Below the pieces are notes generated by a model. That model was not told where the DNA came from. It saw only the letters and a program-made list of their open reading frames with translations, and did not search any database. The position numbers and the translations under genes are program-made. 64,000 nucleotides of DNA from Bin5 sp965204525 (GTDB taxonomy: Bacteria > Chloroflexota > Anaerolineae > Caldilineales > Caldilineaceae), in NCBI GenBank assembly GCA_965204525.1, contig OZ241994.1:2108001-2172000 (forward strand), read 5' to 3'. Positions 53,566 to 62,061 of the stretch are shown here, piece by piece; within the stretch, counting starts at the first letter, position 1, and every line of letters begins with the position of its first letter.

Positions 53566-53594
53566 ATTATACGAACAAATGTTCGATTTGTCAA
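53566..53594 (-). promoter_or_regulatory. Consensus sigma-70 promoter, leaderless, for the radical SAM gene
   Basis: On the minus strand TTGACA (53594-53589), a 17-base spacer and TATAAT (53571-53566) form a perfect promoter. The ATG at 53559 begins 6 bases after the -10, where transcription should start, so the mRNA has no leader. Confidence 0.85.
53572..53585. promoter_or_regulatory. LexA (SOS) operator
   Basis: CGAACAAATGTTCG matches the Gram-positive-type SOS box CGAAC-N4-GTTCG. It lies entirely within the spacer between -35 and -10 of the radical SAM promoter, so LexA would block RNA polymerase directly. It is also upstream of dtd on the plus strand (25 bases from its start). Confidence 0.82.
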
Positions 53595-53609
53595 GGGCCG
53601 GGTGAAAAT

Positions 53610-54056
53610 ATGCGGGCGCTAATTCAACGGGTCAGCCGTGCCAGCGTACATGCTGACGGCGAGGAAACTGCCAGCATAGGGCAGGGATTTCTGGTGCTGC
53701 TGGGGGTCGCCGACGACGACGGCGAAGCTGAGGCGGCGTGGCTGGCGCGCAAGATAGCAGGGTTGCGGCTGTTTGAGGACGATGCCGGTAAGATGAACCT
53801 GGGGCTGACGGATGTGGGGGGCGCAGTGCTGGCCGTGAGTCAGTTTACGCTGTACGGAGATGCTCGCAAGGGACGACGGCCGAGTTTCACGCGAGCGGCG
53901 CCTCCGGCTCAAGCTCAGGCGCTTTACGATAGCTTCTGCACGTTGTTGGCGGGGGAGGGCATACCGGTGAAAAAGGGCGTTTTCCAGGCGCACATGGAGG
54001 TCTCGCTGGTGAACGACGGTCCTGTGACGCTTTGGTTGGAGCAGGAGAGTGGCTAG
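53610..54056 (+). CDS. dtd: D-aminoacyl-tRNA deacylase
   Basis: A 148-residue protein starting at MRALIQRVSRASV. Motifs: SQFTLYGDARKGRRPSF (active-site Gln/Thr) and the C-terminal VNDGPVTLWLE (the Gly-cis-Pro motif). It frees tRNA from D-amino acids. Divergent from the radical SAM gene; overlaps the SOS box region in its 5' flank. The next gene starts 19 bases downstream. Confidence 0.95.
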   Translation: MRALIQRVSRASVHADGEETASIGQGFLVLLGVADDDGEAEAAWLARKIAGLRLFEDDAGKMNLGLTDVGGAVLAVSQFTLYGDARKGRRPSFTRAAPPAQAQALYDSFCTLLAGEGIPVKKGVFQAHMEVSLVNDGPVTLWLEQESG

Positions 54057-54075
54057 GGGAAAGGGAGGTGAGAGA

Positions 54076-54702
54076 ATGGCGAGCAGACTGAGTACGGTGA
54101 TAGCGGCGGCGCCGGAGACTGATTTGGCGGTGGTGGCGGCGATGGCGGCGCAGTTCGAAAGCTATATACTGAAGGGGCAGGTGTACAGGACTGTTGTCGT
54201 GCCGACACCGGGGGATCGCAGGGGGGCTGGGGAGCGCCCGGTCCAGAGCAGCGGCGGGGACGTGCTGGCGCGGCTGCACAAGCTGGCGGCGCAGTCGGAA
54301 TCGCTGTCGCCTGAGCAGAGGCAGGCGCTTGCGGTGGCCAAGGCCCAGATTGACACGGCAACCGGGCGCCTCCCATCCCACTACCAGGCGCTGCTGTTGC
54401 GCGAGGCGCGGGCGCGGCTGAACAGTCTGAACTGGTTTCTGGACGATTGCAGTGAGAACCGGCGCGAGTGCCGCGTGCAGTACCCATTTGAGATACGCAA
54501 CCGGCAGCGGATCGCGGAGATAGGCAAGGCGTTGGAGGCATGCAGCGCGGATGCGCTGACGACTCAGTTGGCTTCGGTGGACCAACGATTGCAGGGGATG
54601 CTAACGAGGGGAGAGTTCGTTTGGGAGGCGATGGTGGCACACGTCTATCCGCGCGAGGAGTACTGGTATCTTTATGGATTGCCGGCCGGACCGGATCCGT
54701 GA
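54076..54702 (+). CDS. Conserved-looking protein of unknown function
   Basis: A 208-residue, mostly helical soluble protein starting at ATG 54076, preceded by GGGAGGTGAG. A region of low complexity is absent; the best-kept stretches appear to be LREARARLNSLNWFLDDC (about 115-132), CRVQYPFEIRNRQRI (about 140-154) and the end EEYWYLYGLP. I do not recognise a family. It follows dtd in the same direction. Confidence 0.6.
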   Translation: MASRLSTVIAAAPETDLAVVAAMAAQFESYILKGQVYRTVVVPTPGDRRGAGERPVQSSGGDVLARLHKLAAQSESLSPEQRQALAVAKAQIDTATGRLPSHYQALLLREARARLNSLNWFLDDCSENRRECRVQYPFEIRNRQRIAEIGKALEACSADALTTQLASVDQRLQGMLTRGEFVWEAMVAHVYPREEYWYLYGLPAGPDP

Positions 54703-54738
54703 CGCCTTGCGGCGCTCGGCGGTTATGAGTTCTTGGCC

Positions 54739-55809
54739 TCAGGTCGGTTTCGGCTGGAGGTGGATGGTCACTTCGTTGCGGTTGTGGAAAAGCTGGCGCG
54801 TGTGCAGGATATTGTATCTTTCTTGCAGAATTGTGCAGGCAGGATCGAGTGCCGCGGCGGTCTTGCCAAGTTTGAGCGTCATCAGGGCTTCGGCGTGGGG
54901 ATAGAGGAAGTCGGCGAAGGCGTTCATCAGGCGCGCTGAGGCACGCGCATCCATGCGCATGTCATTGACGAGAAAATCGAAGGCATCCGGCCCTTCAGTC
55001 AGATAAGCCTCGGCGGTCATTTTTTTGTGGCGCACGCCGCGGTCGGCGGCGAGGCGGGGATGCAGCTCGGCGGGGTCGACGGCGGTTACGTACTGCCCCT
55101 TCTGGCGCAGGACGCGAGTCCATCCTCCCGGTGCCGCGCCGAGGTCGAGGGCGACGCCGCCGGCGGGTAGGTCGATACGAAAGGCCTCAAGGGCCTCCAG
55201 CATCTTGAACTCAGCCCGGCTGACTTGCTCCTTTTCACGGCGGAAGCGACGCACGCCTCCGGCCCAGTCAGAGATATTGTGCGAGGCGAGAGAGAGACCC
55301 AAGTAGGCCAGTTGCCTGTGACTTGAGGCAGCTGGCTTTTCTGATCCTGGCTCTCGGTCGGAGGCGGCACAGACGATCGAAAGGATCTGGAATGGCTGCC
55401 GAACGTCAAGCGGCGAGCTTGCGGCGCGGGCGAGAGCGGCGGAGACGGCTCGGTTGACGTCGAACGGCTTATAGGAGAGTTCGGCGAGGATGCGGCTCTG
55501 GACTGAGAAGCTGACGTCGGGGTCGAGCAGGTCGGCATACTCGGTTACGGCGGCTTCGCTGAGGCGGGAGAGGTCTCTGGGCGTGGCGACGAGGGGGATG
55601 GTGAGGTCGACGGGGCAGACATGACGTGTAAAGACAGGGGGATCGTCGATCCAGGTTTCGGCCAGGCCCCAGAAGCCTTCGTCGCAGTCGGCGAGGTAGA
55701 CACTGGGCGCGAGTTCGTCGAGGAGCTGGGCGTTGTGGCTGTCGCGTCGGAACTCATCAAGGGCGAGGTGCATGAAGCCGGGGTCGGCGGAGAGAAGAAG
55801 CTGCGGCAT
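54739..55809 (-). CDS. FtsJ/RlmM-like rRNA methyltransferase
   Basis: A 356-residue protein starting at ATG 55809, just after purB (1-base gap); the open frame overlaps purB further upstream but family similarity begins here. The N-terminal 180 residues resemble the THUMP-like part of RlmM (C2498 methylase). The C-terminal Rossmann domain shows GGVALDLGAAPGGWTRVL (SAM binding, about 216-233) and FLVNDMRMDA, where the FtsJ-type catalytic Asp lies. Probably 2'-O-methylates 23S rRNA. Confidence 0.75.
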   Translation of the reverse strand: MPQLLLSADPGFMHLALDEFRRDSHNAQLLDELAPSVYLADCDEGFWGLAETWIDDPPVFTRHVCPVDLTIPLVATPRDLSRLSEAAVTEYADLLDPDVSFSVQSRILAELSYKPFDVNRAVSAALARAASSPLDVRQPFQILSIVCAASDREPGSEKPAASSHRQLAYLGLSLASHNISDWAGGVRRFRREKEQVSRAEFKMLEALEAFRIDLPAGGVALDLGAAPGGWTRVLRQKGQYVTAVDPAELHPRLAADRGVRHKKMTAEAYLTEGPDAFDFLVNDMRMDARASARLMNAFADFLYPHAEALMTLKLGKTAAALDPACTILQERYNILHTRQLFHNRNEVTIHLQPKPT

Positions 55810-55810
55810 C

Positions 55811-57211
55811 TCAGCCGACCGCAGCGCGGATTGCAGAGGCGATGTTTCTGGCCCGTTGGGGCGCGTCGCCCACATAGGCTGACGCTTGCAACAGGCCGTG
55901 GGCGCGCTCCGGAGGTACCAGGTCGGTTATACGCGGGTCCGTCATCAGGTTGTCGACCAGAGGATTGGGCTTTCCTTCTTGCAAAGCCTTCCAGGCAACC
56001 AGGCTCTGTTCGCGAATCAGCTCGTGCAGGTGCTGGCGGTCGCCGCCGGCTTTGACTGCTTCCATGAGCAAGCGTTCGGTGGCGGCGAATACGCCGTAGT
56101 CGCGCAAGTTGCGGGCGGTGGGGCCCGGCCAGACAGTAACGCCTTCGAAGAGGCGCTGACAGCGAATCAGGACTTCGTCGGTCAGGAGGAAGGCCTCAGG
56201 CAGGTAGAGTCGCCGGTTGGCGGAGTCGTCGAGAGTGCGCTCGAGCAGATTGAGAGCGCTGTTGTCCCAGGCGATGCGTGGGAGGGCCGCGACCTGGCGC
56301 GTGAGGCTGTCGATGTTTTCGGCGGCGATGGGGTTGCGCTTGAATGGCATGGCGCTGGACCCGACCTGCTTGGAACCAAAAGGTTCGCTCCATTCGCCGA
56401 ACGGGGGCGACTGGAGGATGCGCAGATCGAATGCGAACTTGTGGAGGCTGGCGCACAACCCGGCAAGAGCATTGACGACGAGCCAGTCCTGCTTGCGGGG
56501 GTAGGTCTGGGTGGCTGCTTCGAAGGCGGGGAGGTCCAGCCTCGACATTACGCGTTCTTCGAGCTGGCGGGGGGTGAACTCGCTGTCGGAAAGAAGCTGG
56601 TCGTAGCTGGCGCTGGTGCCGACCGCGCCTTTGATCCCCTTGCCGCGGACATTGTTGCGGACGCGCTGCAGTTCTTCGAGGTCGGCGAGCAGGTCCTGGC
56701 CGTGCTGGGCGAAACGGTAGCCGACGGTGGTCGGCTCAGCTGGCTGGATGTGAGTGAAGGCGATGGCGGGCGTGTCGGCATCTTCTGCGATACGCGCGGC
56801 CAGCGCGGCCAGGGAGCGCTTCAGCCTTTCGATGACCTGGTCGAGGCCAGTACGCAGGCGCAGGGCATCAACGTTATCGAGCACATCCATCGACGTCGCG
56901 CCGAGATGGATGATGGGGCCGCCGACGGGGCACTGCTCGGCGTAGGTGCGGATTTCCGCCATCAGATCGTGGCGGATCTCTTCTTCGATCTGCTGGGCCC
57001 GTTCAATGTCGATGTGTTCCTGGTGCGCGCGCAGGTCGGCCACCTGCATAGCTGTGACCAGCCCGGCCTCGCATTGGGCTTCTGCCAGCGCCACCCAGAC
57101 GCGGCGCATAAGTCGGCGCTTTTCAACCTCGCTCCAGACCCGGCGCATGATCTCGCTGCCGTAACGCCAGGTCAGAGGTGAGAGGTAGGACTCGTGGGTG
57201 AATGTGGTCAT
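55811..57211 (-). CDS. purB: Adenylosuccinate lyase
   Basis: A 466-residue fumarase/aspartase-superfamily lyase with the signature SSAMPFKRNPIAAE (about 290-303), the ligand block IHLGATSMDVLDN (about 100-112), and FTHIQPAEPTTVGYR (about 153-167). It acts twice in purine synthesis, on SAICAR and adenylosuccinate. With purA and guaB nearby it makes a loose purine group on this strand. Confidence 0.96.
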   Translation of the reverse strand: MTTFTHESYLSPLTWRYGSEIMRRVWSEVEKRRLMRRVWVALAEAQCEAGLVTAMQVADLRAHQEHIDIERAQQIEEEIRHDLMAEIRTYAEQCPVGGPIIHLGATSMDVLDNVDALRLRTGLDQVIERLKRSLAALAARIAEDADTPAIAFTHIQPAEPTTVGYRFAQHGQDLLADLEELQRVRNNVRGKGIKGAVGTSASYDQLLSDSEFTPRQLEERVMSRLDLPAFEAATQTYPRKQDWLVVNALAGLCASLHKFAFDLRILQSPPFGEWSEPFGSKQVGSSAMPFKRNPIAAENIDSLTRQVAALPRIAWDNSALNLLERTLDDSANRRLYLPEAFLLTDEVLIRCQRLFEGVTVWPGPTARNLRDYGVFAATERLLMEAVKAGGDRQHLHELIREQSLVAWKALQEGKPNPLVDNLMTDPRITDLVPPERAHGLLQASAYVGDAPQRARNIASAIRAAVG

Positions 57212-57299
57212 GGGCGGTAATGGGAGGAAAGAGTGGAGAGGAGTGAGGGGTGAGAGGAAACTTCCAAGTTCATTGTTCTGCTGCCCTGCTCCCTTTCTC

Positions 57300-57779
57300 T
57301 CATTTTGCCGGTCTTATTTGGTCCAGGAATTCGGTTATATCTCGGTGCAGTAAACTGTGCGCCTGCCGCGCGACCTGGAGATTGGCTTGAAGCAGGACAG
57401 GATCGATGGTCGAGGCATAAGCATGGCGGAAGAAGTGACGAAAACCACGCAATGTGTCGAGGTGTAGAAATGTCTCTTTCGTCAACGGGGCCGGACGCAC
57501 ACCAGGGATGGGTTGGGTCATCCGCAGGAGGAGTGCAGATTTCCAGCGAGCTGTATCGCTGATCCGGTACTCGAAATGAGAAGCGAGCACGCGGAGGAGG
57601 GCCTTAGTGGCGCTGTAAGAATTGTGAATCTGATAGGCCACGCTCTCTACCTGCACGGGGCGGGCGTCGTCGGAGTTGAAGCCGCGTGCCCGGTCTTCGA
57701 TCTTAGCATGAACGTCATCGAGCACAGCGAGTTGGACTTCTACATCAGTTTTCAGGACCAGAAATTTCGTTGCGTCCAC
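57300..57779 (-). CDS. HepT-like (ribonuclease-toxin-type) protein, no adjacent MNT antitoxin
   Basis: A 159-residue helical protein from GTG 57779. The HepT-like core is VESVAYQIHNSYSATKALLRVLASHFE and LHLDTLRGFRHFFRHAYAS, with the R-x-x-F-R-H-x-Y variant of the R-x-x-x-x-H active site. Family members usually sit next to a MNT-type nucleotidyltransferase antitoxin. Here the 340 bases upstream hold no such gene. A promoter lies upstream on the same strand (separate entry). Either an orphan toxin or a HepT-domain protein of other role. Confidence 0.7.
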   Translation of the reverse strand: MDATKFLVLKTDVEVQLAVLDDVHAKIEDRARGFNSDDARPVQVESVAYQIHNSYSATKALLRVLASHFEYRISDTARWKSALLLRMTQPIPGVRPAPLTKETFLHLDTLRGFRHFFRHAYASTIDPVLLQANLQVARQAHSLLHRDITEFLDQIRPAK

Positions 57780-58119
57780 AGTACTTTCTCTCGGCAAATG
57801 GGCTCGGTAGGTTGAACAAAGAAAAGGATACCGAATCGTCTGCCGAACTCTTCTTGCAACGCGAAGGTTTGCAGGGAGAAACACTTCCTCCTCTAGCCAA
57901 TCCGTGGGAACGCCTGCATGTATCGATATTATCACTTTTTGAGAGGTACTTTCCAAATGTCTGCTGCAAGTGGTCTGTGGATTCAGAAGCGAGCAACCTG
58001 ACTTGCATTACTCCGTGTCGAGGCATAAAGAAATTCGACGCTTGGGAATTCTTGAATGCCTGCGCTCGCGGACCAGCAAGGGTTACCTACACAAGAACCC
58101 GAACCGCCTCAATGTGCAC
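57780..58119. other. Intergenic region upstream of the HepT-like gene
   Basis: No MNT nucleotidyltransferase motif (G-S-x-A-R-G) is seen on either strand. The minus-strand frame continuing upstream of GTG 57779 is open to 57956 but shows no family features. The stretch holds the promoter listed next. Confidence 0.5.
57928..57956 (-). promoter_or_regulatory. Probable promoter for the HepT-like gene
   Basis: On the minus strand TTGGAA (57956-57951) and GATAAT (57933-57928) are 17 bases apart. The leader to GTG 57779 would be about 140 bases, long enough to carry a small peptide (MQAFPRIG at about 57919) or a regulatory structure. Confidence 0.45.
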
Positions 58120-59988
58120 CTAATGCCTGTACCGCCCGGCCTGCATCTCAAACAGCTCAGCATAGCGGCCGCCCAGCAAGACCAGTTCAGCATGGCTGCC
58201 GGCTTCAGTGATGTGGCCCCCTTCGAGCACCAGGATCTGGTCGGCCATACGTACAGTGGAGAAGCGGTGGCTGATTATCATTGCCGTCTTGTCGGCGACA
58301 AGCTGGCGGAAGCGCTCAAACAGGCGGTACTCGGTCTCAGCGTCCAGCGCTGCGGTTGGCTCATCGAGGATCACCAGCGCGGCATCACGCACAAAGGCCC
58401 GCGCCAGGGCGACCTTCTGCCATTCCCCGCCGGACAGCTCCACGCCACCCTGAAAGCGCCGGGTCAAAGGGGTGTCAAACCCTTGCGATAGACCGGCTGC
58501 CACCTCATCAGCGCCTGACCAGCGCGCGGCTTCTTCCATATGGAGGCCACCCTCTTCCGGCGCGATCGCTCCCAGCTCGATGTTCTCCCGCAAAGTCAAC
58601 GAAAAACGAGTGAAGTCCTGGTAGAGAACGGCGACCCGACACCGTAGTGACTTCAAGTCGTACTGCGCAAGCGGGACACCATCGAGGTTGATTTCGCCAG
58701 AGTCGGGGTCGTACATGCGGGTCAGCAGCTTTACGAGGGTGCTTTTGCCAGCGCCGTTTGCCCCTACCAGGGCGGTCACGGCGCCACAGGGCAGCCAGGC
58801 GCTGACGTCTTCCAGGACGGGCAGCGTGCCCTCAGGGTAGCAAAAGTGGATTCCCTGCAGCTCGATCCCCTGATGCAGTTCAGCAGGAGCCTGACGGCCC
58901 TGGCGAGGCTGTGGGAGCGCAATGGCTGGTTTCGCTTGATCCAGGAAGGAAAACAGACCGCGTAGATGCAGAAGAATCTCGTACTGAAAACCGGACCAGA
59001 ACACCAGGTCTTGGAGGCGGCCTTGTGTCTGAATCACAACGCCAAAATAGAGAGCGATATCGCCTAAGGTGAGTTGACCCGCGCGCGCCTGAACGGCCAC
59101 GTACCAGAAGCCGCCTGCCAGCGCCAGCGCATGCAGGGCAGTGAATGCCGCGGACGCGCGCAGATACTTCAGTCGGACCAGGCGCATCTCCTCATATGCC
59201 GTAGTGAACCGCGAGCGAAAGCGGCGCAGGAAGAAGTCGCCCAGACCGAAGACGCGGATCTCTTTGGCGGCTGCCGGCTCGGTGGTGATGCGCGCACAGT
59301 AGTTCATCTCCCGCGCCGCCCGCGAGCGGTCGATCATGGACTGATACCTTACTTCTTGCAGGCGCTTCTCACCCAAGATGTGCGGCAGGCTGAGTACCGC
59401 CAACAGAAGGGGAAGGAGCGGGTGCAGGCGGGCCAGCAGGAGGAGCATGCCTCCCAAGGTAAGCGCCGTGCCTAGACCAATTCGCAGGTAAGCGATGAGT
59501 CGCGGTAGAAAGAAGATAGCGTCCTGAACCAGTCGCAACTGATCCTGGAATGCGGGGCGCTCAATCCGCATCAGATCTGTCAGTCGGATGCCGGCATCCA
59601 TAAGGCGCCGGTCCATTTCAGCCACTGCGCGATCTTCCAGCCAGACATCCAGCGTCCGCTGGATGGGCTCAAGGCCGGCCGGTATGACATAGGTCAGGGC
59701 GTAGAGAACGGCAAGCGCCAACACTGGGGTGACGCTGTTGGCCGCGCCACCAACTGCGACGGCCAGACCGTCAACCACCAGCCTCAAGAGCCAGACCTGC
59801 AATACCGGCACGATGCTGATGACGATCACGAGCGCAACATAGAGGAAAACGATGCCAGGCGCGGCCATCGTTACCAGGGCCAGACCACTCCTCCATGTGC
59901 GCAGGTAGGATGACATGCCCTGCGCAGCGCTGGCGGCGGGTTCCCACAGTTCTCTCACAGCTTCACCGGCTCGCGTGAACAGATTCAT
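58120..59988 (-). CDS. ABC transporter half, exporter type (membrane and ATPase in one chain)
   Basis: A 622-residue protein: membrane domain (about 35-320), then ATPase with Walker A GANGAGKST (about 407-415), signature LSGGEWQKVALARAF, Walker B LVILDEPTAALD, and H-loop ISHRFSTVR. All catalytic motifs are canonical. 14 bases downstream of its partner half-transporter, so they form a heterodimeric exporter of unknown substrate. Confidence 0.9.
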   Translation of the reverse strand: MNLFTRAGEAVRELWEPAASAAQGMSSYLRTWRSGLALVTMAAPGIVFLYVALVIVISIVPVLQVWLLRLVVDGLAVAVGGAANSVTPVLALAVLYALTYVIPAGLEPIQRTLDVWLEDRAVAEMDRRLMDAGIRLTDLMRIERPAFQDQLRLVQDAIFFLPRLIAYLRIGLGTALTLGGMLLLLARLHPLLPLLLAVLSLPHILGEKRLQEVRYQSMIDRSRAAREMNYCARITTEPAAAKEIRVFGLGDFFLRRFRSRFTTAYEEMRLVRLKYLRASAAFTALHALALAGGFWYVAVQARAGQLTLGDIALYFGVVIQTQGRLQDLVFWSGFQYEILLHLRGLFSFLDQAKPAIALPQPRQGRQAPAELHQGIELQGIHFCYPEGTLPVLEDVSAWLPCGAVTALVGANGAGKSTLVKLLTRMYDPDSGEINLDGVPLAQYDLKSLRCRVAVLYQDFTRFSLTLRENIELGAIAPEEGGLHMEEAARWSGADEVAAGLSQGFDTPLTRRFQGGVELSGGEWQKVALARAFVRDAALVILDEPTAALDAETEYRLFERFRQLVADKTAMIISHRFSTVRMADQILVLEGGHITEAGSHAELVLLGGRYAELFEMQAGRYRH

Positions 59989-60002
59989 TGTCTCGGATCC
60001 GC

Positions 60003-61901
60003 TTAATTCTGGTCCAGAAATTGAGCTGCCTGGAGGCTGTAGCGCCGGGCGTACTCGCCGCTGAGGTCTATCAGTTCGGCATGGCTGCCGGCTTCCTGAA
60101 TGCGCCCGTCTGACAGGTAGAGGATGCGATCGGCCATGCGCACTGTGGAGAAGCGGTGGCTAATCAGGAGGGTAACGCGGTCGCGTGTGAATTCGTGAAA
60201 ACGTGTGTAGATTTCGTACTCGGTCTGCACGTCGAGCGAGGCTGTGGGTTCGTCGAGGACAAGGATTTGGGCATCACGCAGGTAAGCTCTGGAGAGGGCC
60301 AGCTTCTGCCACTCACCGTCAGAGAGTTCGCGACCGCCAAACGCACGGCCCAGCTGCGTGTCCAGCCCGTCCGGAAGCCTGTGCAACAGTTCAGCGGCGC
60401 CGGCGCGTTCGGCTGCGGAGGAGAGCCGTGTTGGATCATGCAGAAGGTCGATTTGGCCCATGCCGATGTTTTCGGCAGCGGTCAGTTCGTAGCGAACAAA
60501 ATCTTGAAAGATGACACCCATGTGGCGACGCAGTTCATTCAGATCGTAATCCCTAAGGTCGACGCCATTGAGCAGGATGTTGCCGGAGGTCGGATCGTAC
60601 AGCCGCAGAAGAAGCTTGACAATCGTAGTTTTGCCAGCGCCATTGCGGCCGACCAGGGCAACACACTCATTTTGGTCCATGGTAAACGAAAGGTCGCGCA
60701 GCACCTGGTCGGCGCAGCCCGGATAGGTGAAGGAGACATTTTCGAAGGCGATCCTCCGGAACCGGAGGTGGTGGGCCCCCTTCGCCACCTCGGCCGGCAG
60801 CGGTCCGACGGGCGGCGCGCCAGTTCTGTCGAAAGACACGCCGCTCTGTGTCAGATCGGGGGGAGCGTCGAGTATCCGAAACAGACTTGGCAGAAAGCCA
60901 AGAACCAGCGGCAGTAGACCGATCTCGGCTCCCAAGGCAATCAGGTTAATCTGCAGTACGGTGGCGGCGCCTCCGTAGAGCGCCAGGTCGCCGACAGTGC
61001 GCTCACCTTGCAAGATCATCCAGGCGACATATACGTAGACCGCAGATGAGGCCACGGTAGCCAGGACACCGGCCAGCGCTACTTTGACTGCCAGAGGCCT
61101 GCGCATCCGGTTGAGCGACTCTGTCGTGCTGGCGAAAATGGAATCGTAGCGCCGGCGGAAGAACGGCCCCATCTCGTACAGATGTACATCTTTGGCGGCG
61201 TCCGGTGTCAGAAGAACTTCGCGGCAATATTCCAGACGGCGCGCTTCCGGAGTCTGGATGTATAGATGGCTATTGGTACGTTCGCTGTATTCCCACTGTC
61301 TCTTCATCTGCGGCAGCGTGGCCAGGATGAGCAGGAACGGGATGAGGGGATGCAATGCGAACAACACTAGCGCCAGGCCGCCGGCAGTGAACAGTTCTAT
61401 AGCAGCACGCCCGACGTATAAAGTTAAATCCAACGCCCCACGCGATGCACGTTTGCGGGCCCGCTGGAGGTCATCGGCAAAGGCAGGATCTTCGAAGCGA
61501 GCCAGGCCTTGCAAACGGTTGGCGGCTCGAATGACCTGCTCTGTCAAAAAGCCTGTGAGCCGGTCGGCAGCCAAGCCCTGAAACGTCGAAGTGAAGGGCT
61601 GGATGAGTTGACCCAAAGCCAGTACTGCCGCAGCCAGTCCAATCCAGGCCAGCAGAGGAAGCAGGGCCGCCACAGGGTCCAAGTATTCGAGCAGACCCAG
61701 GTCAAGCGCGGCGCGATCGATTACCGCCCGTGTCAACGCGAGCTGGAGCGGAACCAGAAGCGCCTGCAACATCATCAACGTGATGAATCCAGCCAAAAGG
61801 CGCGGACTGGAACGCCATACAAGATCTACGGCCAGCCTGAGGATTCGCGCGGTCTCTTGGAATTGCTGCAAGGTCGGTTTGGAATCAGCGGAGTCCGACA
61901 T
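60003..61901 (-). CDS. ABC transporter half, exporter type, with variant signature
   Basis: A 632-residue half-transporter from ATG 61901 (an upstream ATG at 61916 is possible). Membrane domain (about 30-325), Walker A GRNGAGKTT (about 425-433), Walker B ILVLDEPTASLD, H-loop ISHRFSTVR. The ABC signature reads LSDGEWQKLALSRA, with Asp in place of the second residue Gly. In heterodimeric exporters one site is often non-consensus; this one may be the weaker site. It precedes the canonical partner. Confidence 0.88.
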   Translation of the reverse strand: MSDSADSKPTLQQFQETARILRLAVDLVWRSSPRLLAGFITLMMLQALLVPLQLALTRAVIDRAALDLGLLEYLDPVAALLPLLAWIGLAAAVLALGQLIQPFTSTFQGLAADRLTGFLTEQVIRAANRLQGLARFEDPAFADDLQRARKRASRGALDLTLYVGRAAIELFTAGGLALVLFALHPLIPFLLILATLPQMKRQWEYSERTNSHLYIQTPEARRLEYCREVLLTPDAAKDVHLYEMGPFFRRRYDSIFASTTESLNRMRRPLAVKVALAGVLATVASSAVYVYVAWMILQGERTVGDLALYGGAATVLQINLIALGAEIGLLPLVLGFLPSLFRILDAPPDLTQSGVSFDRTGAPPVGPLPAEVAKGAHHLRFRRIAFENVSFTYPGCADQVLRDLSFTMDQNECVALVGRNGAGKTTIVKLLLRLYDPTSGNILLNGVDLRDYDLNELRRHMGVIFQDFVRYELTAAENIGMGQIDLLHDPTRLSSAAERAGAAELLHRLPDGLDTQLGRAFGGRELSDGEWQKLALSRAYLRDAQILVLDEPTASLDVQTEYEIYTRFHEFTRDRVTLLISHRFSTVRMADRILYLSDGRIQEAGSHAELIDLSGEYARRYSLQAAQFLDQN

Positions 61902-62061
61902 CGAGGCCGCTCCCAAAGCAGGTCGTAGGCTTCAGCGCGCCTGGTACGAAGACAAGGAACATGAATTCAGTTGTGTCACCGTAAGTCGGCGTCTTGGCTG
62001 ATTTTGGCCAGGATGGGAAAGGCGTTGCCCGGCGGCCAGCGTTGCCGAGGCATCGGGATGT

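Noticed and set aside
53526..53609. Longer N-terminus for dtd
   Set aside because: It would run through the SOS promoter of the divergent gene, and Dtd proteins start at MRALIQRV.
55886..57181. 431-codon plus-strand open frame over purB
   Set aside because: Antisense shadow.
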